Below are positions 42,393-47,811 of a DNA stretch of 47,811 nucleotides, in pieces (the stretch's first letter is position 1; the number at the start of each line of letters is the position of its first letter). The stretch lies in the NCBI GenBank assembly GCA_937996755.1, contig CALKUS010000098.1:1-47811 (forward strand), given 5' to 3'. This DNA is from an uncultured Pseudomonadota bacterium (GTDB taxonomy: Bacteria; Pseudomonadota; Gammaproteobacteria; Xanthomonadales; Ahniellaceae). The position numbers and the translations under genes are program-made. The notes beneath the pieces are model-generated. The model was not told the DNA's origin, did not search any database, and saw nothing but the letters and a program-made list of their open reading frames with translations.

Positions 42393-43951
42393 ACGACACG
42401 TCGAAGCGACTGCTGTCCACTGCGATCGGTGCCGCCCTGCTCGGTGCGGCGGGCTGCGCGGATGCCGTCACCGTGAATCCGCGCGGCACGGGACAGGTGC
42501 TGCTGTTCCCCTACTACACGGTCAACGGCGGCAACCAGACGCTGCTGACCGTGGTGAACACGACGAGCGACGTGAAGGCCGTCAGGGTGCGCTTCCGCGA
42601 GGGACTGAACTCGCGCGACGTGTTCAACTTCAACGTGTACCTGGCGGCGTACGACGCGTGGGTCGCGGCGATCGCGTCCGTGCCGGGACAGGACGCCGCG
42701 CAGCTCGTCACGAACGACGTCTCGTGCACCGTGCCGCGGCTCGACACGCTGTCGCCCGCGCAACTGCAGTTCCGCAACTATCACTACACCGGCATCGAGC
42801 AGGACTACCCGTCGAACCTCGAGGCCGAGTACGGCACGTCCGTGCGCACGCGCGAAGGCCACATCGAGATGATCGAGATGGGCCGGCTGCGCACCGGCGC
42901 GGGCGCGACGCAGCTGGCCGAGGAGGTTTCCCTGCGCGAGGTCGGCCAGCCGCCCGCCGACTGCAACGCGCCGCGGTCGGCATGGCTGCCGCCCGCGGGC
43001 GCGTGGTTGGCGGACGGCGCGCAGGACATCCTCGCGCCGACCGGCGGGCTCGCCGGCAATGCGTCGATCGTCGACGTGGCGGACGGCACGATGGTTTCCT
43101 ACGCGGCGGTCGCGCTCGTGGATTTCTACACCGACGCCGCAGCGCCCGGCGCGCTGCACGGCCAGCCGGGCAGCGAGCTGCCGAACCTCGCGTCGGCGAG
43201 CAATGGCAGCGGTTCCGTCTTCGCCGACGTCGACGTGGACGGCATCGGCCCGGTGCGCGAGGTGTTTCCGGCCGGCGCGCGGGCGGTGGACGCCGTGTCG
43301 CTCACGCTGATGCGCAGCACGCTGTCCAACGACTTCGTCGCCGACCCGTCGCTCGGCGCCGCCACCGAGTGGGTGGTGACGTTCCCGACGCGCGGCTACT
43401 ACGCCGACACCGCGCAGCTCGCGCTGCCGCCGTTCTCGAATCCGTTCCGCGACGACGGACGCTCGCGAGAACCCGCCGTGCCGTCGCTGTTCGATCGCGA
43501 CGCGCGGCCGTGGTCGTTCGACCCCGGCTGCGGAATCATCGGGTTGCCGCCGCCGGAATGCCAGCCGCCGAACTTCACGCTCGACTTCAGCGTGAACGTG
43601 CTCGCGTTCCCGCGCCAGCCCGGCGCGACGGCGACGCCGATCTTCGGCGCGACGATCGACCGCGGCGCCAGATTCGTCGACGTCGCCGGTTACGCGCCGG
43701 GCACGACCGCCGGCTGGTTCGGGCTCGACTTCAGCGATCCGGCGCAGCGCACCTTCCATGACCTGTTCGGCCCGACCACGGGGCTCACGTATCGCGGCCT
43801 GCCCACGATCGGCTTCGCGGCGACGCGCATCGTCAACACGGCGGCACGACCCGGCCTGATCGCGAACTACGCCGGCGCGCAGCCGCACCGCGGCACGCTG
43901 GAAGGCGTGATCGTTGATGCTTCACCGGAGACACGCGAGCCAAAGCCCTGA
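42389..43951 (+). CDS. Secreted protein of unknown function, second of tandem pair
   Basis: A 520-residue paralogue of the preceding product, coupled to it by a four-base ATGA overlap. Signal peptide about 1-26. Shared landmarks: RGTGQVLLFPYYT (32-44), NQTLLTVVNTTSDVKAVRVRF, VYLAAYDAWVAAIAS, HIEMIEMGRLRTG, DGTMVSYAAVALVDFY, GAATEWVVTFPTRGYYAD, ATPIFGATID and TYRGLPTIGFAATRIVN. Two cysteine pairs may form disulfides. The two products probably form a heteromeric extracytoplasmic structure, or one arose by duplication for dosage. A small GC hairpin follows the stop. Confidence 0.82.
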   Translation: MNDTSKRLLSTAIGAALLGAAGCADAVTVNPRGTGQVLLFPYYTVNGGNQTLLTVVNTTSDVKAVRVRFREGLNSRDVFNFNVYLAAYDAWVAAIASVPGQDAAQLVTNDVSCTVPRLDTLSPAQLQFRNYHYTGIEQDYPSNLEAEYGTSVRTREGHIEMIEMGRLRTGAGATQLAEEVSLREVGQPPADCNAPRSAWLPPAGAWLADGAQDILAPTGGLAGNASIVDVADGTMVSYAAVALVDFYTDAAAPGALHGQPGSELPNLASASNGSGSVFADVDVDGIGPVREVFPAGARAVDAVSLTLMRSTLSNDFVADPSLGAATEWVVTFPTRGYYADTAQLALPPFSNPFRDDGRSREPAVPSLFDRDARPWSFDPGCGIIGLPPPECQPPNFTLDFSVNVLAFPRQPGATATPIFGATIDRGARFVDVAGYAPGTTAGWFGLDFSDPAQRTFHDLFGPTTGLTYRGLPTIGFAATRIVNTAARPGLIANYAGAQPHRGTLEGVIVDASPETREPKP

Positions 43952-43956
43952 TTCCA

Positions 43957-43975
43957 GCGGCCGCGTTCCGGCCGC
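43957..43975. terminator. Hairpin after the tandem paralogues
   Basis: gcggcc and ggccgc arms with loop gcgttcc, six bases past the stop. No clear T tract, so a weak terminator call. Confidence 0.4.
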
Positions 43976-44027
43976 GCACGGATGGTGTAGCGTATCCAGC
44001 GGCACGGAGCCTTCCGGGGGGATCGCG

Positions 44028-44477
44028 ATGACGGGCAAGGTGGTGATGGTGATCCTGCGGGCCTACCCGGAGCGCTATCCGGCGATCGTCCCGCTCGCGA
44101 AGAACCTGCACGTCGCCTTCGACGGCGCGTTCGATGCCGCCGGGCTGGTGCGCGTGAACGCCATCGAGCCGGAGGTCGCGCTGCTCGACCTGCGCGGCCT
44201 CACCGAGCCGATCGGCATGCTCGTGCACGCCGCGCGCGCGTGCCTGCGCAGCGCACGCCTGATCGTGATCGGCATGCCCGACGACGAGCACATGGCCGAG
44301 CAGGCGATCGTCGCCGGCGCGGCGGGCTTCCTCAGCAAGGACCTCAGCGACAACGCGCTGCTCACGGCGATCAGCCGCACGTCGCAGGGCGCGCTGCACC
44401 TCACGAGCACGGGCCTGCGCGCGATCAACAAGCTGGTCGGCGAGAACCGCGGCAAGCCCACGACGCCGCGCCGCTGA
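44028..44477 (+). CDS. Orphan receiver-like protein without output domain
   Basis: A 149-residue CheY/NarL-type receiver domain. The probable phospho-acceptor is Asp54 (ALLDLRG) and the conserved Lys is 104 (FLSKDLSD), with LIVIGMP and GAAGF as in NarL-type receivers. The acidic pair normally found after strand 1 is missing (VVMVILRAYPERY), so metal binding and phosphorylation may be lost. There is no DNA-binding domain; the C-terminus is a basic tail of about 25 residues. No histidine kinase adjoins. A GGGGGGA SD supports the start. Confidence 0.78.
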   Translation: MTGKVVMVILRAYPERYPAIVPLAKNLHVAFDGAFDAAGLVRVNAIEPEVALLDLRGLTEPIGMLVHAARACLRSARLIVIGMPDDEHMAEQAIVAGAAGFLSKDLSDNALLTAISRTSQGALHLTSTGLRAINKLVGENRGKPTTPRR

Positions 44478-44577
44478 CGGACGACGCGGCGTTTTCCTAC
44501 ACGCGGTCGCGGCGTTTTCGCCTGCACCGCGCACCCGGCGCGGCGCAACCTGCGGACATCGACGTCCGGAGGTTCCC

Positions 44578-45099
44578 GTGCGCATCGCCCTGCTCTTCCT
44601 GCTCGCATTCCTGCCGCTGCTCGCGCCCGCGCAGACCGTGTACGCGTGCCGCCGCGATGGCGTCGCGGTGTTCCAGGACCGGCCGTGCGGCGACGGCCAG
44701 GTGGTGCGCGAACTGACGCCGCCGCCAGCGACCGAGAGTGCCCCCGGTATCGCCGAGATGGTCGCGGCGTACGAGGGCCGCGCGGCGCGCGCACGCGACG
44801 GGCGTCGCAGCCCATCGCGCGCTTCGACCCGGGAGCCCGCGCCCTCGCACCGCTGCACGGCGGCGGACGGCGCAGTGTTCTATCGCCACGCCGCGTGCCC
44901 GGCAAGGCTGGTGCGGGCGGACGGCGCTGCGCGCGGCAAGGGCAGCGAAGCCGCGCTCGCAGTCAGCGACGAGCCGGTGCCGCGCGCGACCGCGTGCCGC
45001 GAGATCGCGCGCGCCGGCGCGCTCACGCGTCGCGGCCACGAACACGACGCGCACGTCGACACCTACGACCGCAACCTGGGCCGCGACCCCTGCCGCTGA
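44578..45099 (+). CDS. DUF4124-type exported protein
   Basis: A 173-residue protein. Signal peptide about 1-19, then a DUF4124-like motif VYACRRDGVAVFQDRPCG (21-38), an Ala/Arg-rich linker, and a second similar Cys-containing unit (HRCTAADGAVFYRHAACP, about 91-108), then a tail with a final Cys. DUF4124 modules are small secreted beta domains of unknown role. GTG 44578 is the start: GGAGG at ideal spacing. The duplicated module is visible and unusual for its size. Confidence 0.8.
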   Translation: MRIALLFLLAFLPLLAPAQTVYACRRDGVAVFQDRPCGDGQVVRELTPPPATESAPGIAEMVAAYEGRAARARDGRRSPSRASTREPAPSHRCTAADGAVFYRHAACPARLVRADGAARGKGSEAALAVSDEPVPRATACREIARAGALTRRGHEHDAHVDTYDRNLGRDPCR

Positions 45100-45188
45100 C
45101 GATGCGGCGCCCCACCCTTGCCGTGCGCGGCGCGGTCCGAGAAACTGGCGACGCCGCATGGGCGGCAACCAGATGGGACGGAGGAGTC

Positions 45189-45293
45189 GTGAGCAAGGGT
45201 CTCGACAAGAAGAAGGAAGAGAAGAAGAAGCCGGCGAAGTCGCTGAAGGAAAAGCGCGCCGCCAAGCAGGAAAAGAAGGCTTCGAAGCGCTGA
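45189..45293 (+). CDS. Lysine-rich 34-residue microprotein
   Basis: A 34-codon gene starting at GTG 45189 with GGAGGAG just upstream. The product begins VSKGLDKKKEEKKK and has about 40% Lys with many Ala and Glu and no hydrophobic core. Very similar short lysine-rich proteins (SKG-D-KKE-KKKPAK-LKEKRAAK) recur in proteobacteria, to my recollection, which supports a real gene. It may bind nucleic acid or the ribosome (inference). Ends just before a REP cluster. Confidence 0.65.
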   Translation: MSKGLDKKKEEKKKPAKSLKEKRAAKQEKKASKR

Positions 45294-45310
45294 ATCTTCC
45301 TACAGAGGCA

Positions 45311-45391
45311 GGAGTCCACCCTGTGGACGATTGTAGGAGCCCACCTTGTGGGCGACTCGCGATTCCGGTCGCCCACAGGGTGGGCTCCTAC
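45311..45391. repeat. REP cluster with inverted pair
   Basis: Twenty-four-bp arms at 45333-45356 and 45368-45391 are reverse complements with one mismatch and an 11-base spacer; each arm is itself a hairpin. A third degenerate unit occupies 45311-45330. The right arm contains the TAG of the glycosylase gene (45388-45390). Confidence 0.75.
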
Positions 45392-46266
45392 AGCTCCTCG
45401 ATATTCCGCGGCCAGCTGTCGTGCAGCAGCCGCGACATCGCGCGATCGGCGAGGATCTTGCCGCCGGTCTGGCAGCGCGCGCAGTAGTTGGTTTCATTGT
45501 CGGCGTAGACGATGCGCTGCACCGGGGCGCCGCACACCGGGCACGGCTGCCCGTAGCGACCGTGCACCGCCATGCCTTCGCGGAACGCCGTGACCTTCTC
45601 CGGGAATCCCGTCCCGTTTTCCGTGCGCAGCCAGCGCGTCCAGTCCTGCAGCGTCGAGCGCGTCGCTTCGTAGACGCGGCCGATCTCGGCATCGGTGAGC
45701 TGCGCGGTCTGCCGGAACGGCGAGATCTGCGCGCGGTGCAGGATCTCGTCCGAATACGCGTTGCCGATGCCCGCGAACAGCTTCGGGTCGGTGAGCGCGC
45801 GTTTCACGATGTGGTTCTCGCGGCGCAATTGCGCGGCGAACCGTGGCTGGTCGATCTCGAGCGGCTCGAGGCCGCCCGGGTCGAGCGCCGCGAGCGCCTG
45901 CTCGCCGGCGACGACGTGCAGCGATGCGCGGCGCTTGCTGCCCGATTCGACGAGCGCGAGCGTGCCGTTCGCGAGCTCGAACAGCGCGAGCGCCGACTTG
46001 CCGCCCTTCGCGCCCGGCATCAACCAGCGCAACCGGCCCAGCACCATGAGGTGGATCACGAGGAAGAGCTCGCCTTCGAGCGCGAGCACGATGCGTTTGC
46101 CGATGCGGCGCAGGCCGATCACGCGGCGACCTTCCGCATCGGCGACGGGCGGCACGGCAGTGCGCAGCACGAACGGGCTCGGCAGCCGCACGTGTTCGAG
46201 CACGCGCCCGACGACGCGCGATTCGAGCGCTTCCAGGTAGACGGTGAGGTCGGGCAGCTCGGGCAC
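45388..46266 (-). CDS. Fpg/Nei-family DNA glycosylase
   Basis: A 292-residue DNA glycosylase/AP lyase. After the initiator (GTG 46266) the sequence PELPDL gives the catalytic N-terminal Pro and Glu. Lys57 (RIGKRIV) matches the Fpg damage-recognition lysine. The helix-two-turn-helix lies in LFAGIGNAYSDEILH. A C-terminal zinc finger follows (CPVCG and CARCQ), ending in an unusual extension of about 20 residues. It removes oxidised bases. It is diverged from classical MutM and may be a Nei-like paralogue; I leave the symbol open. Its stop is provided by a REP unit. Confidence 0.9.
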   Translation of the reverse strand: MPELPDLTVYLEALESRVVGRVLEHVRLPSPFVLRTAVPPVADAEGRRVIGLRRIGKRIVLALEGELFLVIHLMVLGRLRWLMPGAKGGKSALALFELANGTLALVESGSKRRASLHVVAGEQALAALDPGGLEPLEIDQPRFAAQLRRENHIVKRALTDPKLFAGIGNAYSDEILHRAQISPFRQTAQLTDAEIGRVYEATRSTLQDWTRWLRTENGTGFPEKVTAFREGMAVHGRYGQPCPVCGAPVQRIVYADNETNYCARCQTGGKILADRAMSRLLHDSWPRNIEEL

Positions 46267-46330
46267 GGGTTCGCAGCGCTTCCCAGGTGACTCGAAGTTC
46301 GATCTCGCGCCAGTATGACTCGAAGGAAGC

Positions 46331-46420
46331 GGGAGCGGCCCATGGCCGCGATCAACGCAGCCCCGCATCGAAGGCGCACAGGATCCGGCGCATTCGCGAT
46401 CGCGGCCATGGGCCGCTCCC
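46331..46420. repeat. Inverted REP pair (REPIN-like)
   Basis: Twenty-two-bp perfect arms (46331-46352 and 46399-46420, 23 bp with one extra pair) surround a 46-base centre. Each arm is a short palindrome (gcggcc...ggccgc core). It lies in the divergent gap between the glycosylase and the 46521 gene. Confidence 0.75.
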
Positions 46421-46520
46421 ACTTTTTCCGATGCGCGTCCGCGCAACTTCGCAGCCGCGATTTCAAGGCGTTGTGAACCCACCCGTTGCACATCGCCGCG
46501 CCGGGGCGGAACATGCGGGC

Positions 46521-47753
46521 ATGGCCGGCCCCAAGACCATCGCCGTCATCGGTGCGACCGACGAGCAGATCGCGCACCTGCGCCTGCTCATGCGCCAGGC
46601 CGGCAAGCAGCTCAGCCACCAGTGGCGCTGGGGCAGCGAGCTCGGCGCCGACCTGATCGTCGTCGACCCGACCGTGTTCGCGGGCCAGATGGCGCGCAAC
46701 CGTGCGGCCGGCAGCGGCGTACCGTGCGCGCTCTATTGCGAAGCGGACTACCCGGAAACCGAAGGCCTGCTGCTGCGCCGTCCGCTGAAGCTGGCGAACG
46801 TGGTCGACGTGCTGAACCGGGCCGCGACGCCCACCGTCGCCATGAGCGCAGTCGCGAGCCAGGGCGACGATTTCTATTTCCGATCGGTCGAGGAATACGT
46901 CGGCAAGGACGATGCGACCACGCGGCCCGGAACGCCGGTCGTCGACCCGTGGCGCGATCGCCGTCCGGGCGCCGCGGTCGGCATCGACGAGATGATCAAG
47001 GGCGATCCGCTCATCGAGCCGCCGCCCGAGCCGCCGAAGGGCCTGCCGGCCGACGTCACGTACGCGGCCACCGGTCCGCGCACGGGCCGCAGCGAGAGCC
47101 GCGTGGAGCAGGTCCGCGAGCCGGCCATCGCACGCGTGCACGCGAATGCGCGCGAGGAGCCGCCGCCGGTCGCCGCGCCGCCCGACGAGTCGCGCCACGA
47201 CCTCGACTGCTACCTCGGCTCCGACCTCATCGGCGGCCCGGCGCAGTTCCGCCTGGAAGGCGTGCCGCCGCTCACGCTCGACCCGAAGCACCAGGCCTTC
47301 CATTTCGATGGGCCGCTGGAAGGCGCGGAGCGCTACGCCGTCGAAGCGCTGCCGCGCAACGCGTGGCGCACGCTGACCTCGTCGGACCTCGCGACGCTGA
47401 AGGCGAGCGTGCCGGCGCGCGAGTACGACGAGCTGCGCTGGCTGGCCGCGCTGCGTCGTTCCCCGGGCCGCCTCGCGACGCACCTCGACCCGGGCGGCAG
47501 CTATCGACTCAAGCGCACCGTGTCGGCCGGCGACGCCTGGCGGCAGCACGGCGCGATCGCCAGGGCGATGCGCGAGCTCGCGCGTGTCAACGAGATCGCG
47601 AACGCCGCGGGCACGCGCATGGAAAACGTGTTCGACATGATCAACGCGTACGAGGCGATCGGCGCCATCGAGTGGAAGCCGCGCCCGCCGCGCTATGCGG
47701 CGCCGGAGCCCGAGAAGAAGCCGGGACTGTTCGGGAAGTTGTTCCGGAAGTGA
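46521..47753 (+). CDS. Uncharacterised two-part cytoplasmic protein
   Basis: A 410-residue protein of unknown function. The N-terminal ~105 residues resemble a degenerate receiver-like Rossmann domain (KTIAVIGATDEQIAHLRLLMRQ, ADLIVVDPTVF, CALYCEAD, LLLRRPLKLANVVDVLNR) lacking phosphorylation landmarks. A Pro/Arg-rich linker follows (about 130-225), then a helical C-terminal domain with NAWRTLTSSDLATL and RMENVFDMINAYEAIGAIEW. It ends in a basic amphipathic tail (KKPGLFGKLFRK), which may bind membrane. The C-terminal pattern hints at a DUF4388-like or polarity-regulator module, but this is weak. ATG 46521 is the best start. Confidence 0.75.
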   Translation: MAGPKTIAVIGATDEQIAHLRLLMRQAGKQLSHQWRWGSELGADLIVVDPTVFAGQMARNRAAGSGVPCALYCEADYPETEGLLLRRPLKLANVVDVLNRAATPTVAMSAVASQGDDFYFRSVEEYVGKDDATTRPGTPVVDPWRDRRPGAAVGIDEMIKGDPLIEPPPEPPKGLPADVTYAATGPRTGRSESRVEQVREPAIARVHANAREEPPPVAAPPDESRHDLDCYLGSDLIGGPAQFRLEGVPPLTLDPKHQAFHFDGPLEGAERYAVEALPRNAWRTLTSSDLATLKASVPAREYDELRWLAALRRSPGRLATHLDPGGSYRLKRTVSAGDAWRQHGAIARAMRELARVNEIANAAGTRMENVFDMINAYEAIGAIEWKPRPPRYAAPEPEKKPGLFGKLFRK

Positions 47754-47755
47754 CG

Positions 47756-47772
47756 TCGCGGCGCAGCCGCGA
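47756..47772. terminator. Hairpin after the last gene
   Basis: tcgcggc-gca-gccgcga, perfect 7-bp arms three bases after the stop. Probably a terminator. Confidence 0.5.
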
Positions 47773-47773
47773 G

Positions 47774-47804
47774 GTCATCGCGAGTCCGGAGGTCGAGGGA
47801 ACCT
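47774..47804. repeat. Diverged intergenic REP-type repeat
   Basis: gtcatcgcgagtccggaggtcgaggga resembles 37990-38021. It is cut by the window end. Confidence 0.4.
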
Positions 47805-47811
47805 GCTTCCT

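Noticed and set aside
1..47811. CRISPR array, tRNA or rRNA genes, prophage or integrase genes
   Set aside because: No regularly spaced direct repeats, cloverleaf-like sequences, rRNA motifs or recombinase signatures were seen on either strand.

Overview
The window is very GC-rich DNA with strongly GC-biased third codon positions and short intergenic gaps. Three markers point to a gammaproteobacterium of the Xanthomonadales/Lysobacterales, probably near Rhodanobacteraceae or Dokdonella. They are the murL-murD2 pair for making D-Glu-containing peptidoglycan precursor, the fused aspartokinase/diaminopimelate decarboxylase LysAC, and several lineage-typical secreted beta-propeller proteins and REP-like palindromes. 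The placement is by gene content and was not computed. I support 44 protein genes. I see no rRNA, tRNA, CRISPR array, integrase or complete insertion sequence.

Layout. Bases 129-5263 hold a periplasmic dienelactone-hydrolase-like protein, cytochrome c-prime, a 988-residue secreted PQQ-like propeller protein and a cytochrome b561. Bases 5260-12207 hold murD2 and murL (murD2 coupled by ATGA to the b561 gene), a DUF559 nuclease gene framed by inverted repeats, lysAC and a PhzF-like isomerase. Bases 12208-12718 hold no gene; they carry a REP hairpin and a roughly 340-bp self-complementary element with perfect 33-bp inverted ends. Bases 12719-19919 hold a DUF3014 membrane protein, a DUF4344 metallopeptidase, a probable neutral-lipid operon (wax ester synthase/DGAT plus two alpha/beta hydrolases) and a divergent ABC exporter half-transporter.

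Bases 20041-34132 hold small metabolic and membrane genes in two- or three-gene units: an SDR oxidoreductase, YqcC, a TMEM43-like pair, a STAS-like/SRPBCC pair, a UPF0149-SEC-C protein, a PyrR-like phosphoribosyltransferase, an amidohydrolase/SRPBCC pair, a two-subunit molybdenum hydroxylase with a TolB-like protein, a proline-rich membrane protein and a glycine-zipper envelope protein. Bases 34340-47753 hold an alpha/beta hydrolase, an atypical EF-G paralogue with a downstream Q-rich secreted peptide, a lipoprotein, a kelch protein with a duplicated N-terminal domain, a translationally coupled tandem pair of secreted paralogues of unknown function, an orphan degenerate receiver, a DUF4124-type protein, a 34-residue lysine-rich microprotein, an Fpg/Nei-like glycosylase and an uncharacterised 410-residue protein.

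Two themes recur. First, eight gene junctions use four-base ATGA or GTGA overlaps or an equivalent arrangement, so many units are translationally coupled. Second, palindromic repeats sit at gene 3' ends and in several cases contain the stop codon of the adjacent gene. The strongest candidates for undescribed biology are the tandem secreted paralogues (40845-43951), the two long self-complementary elements (12310-12650 and 14536-14693) and the DUF559 gene with its inverted-repeat frame. No complete new defence or mobile system is demonstrated by the sequence alone.
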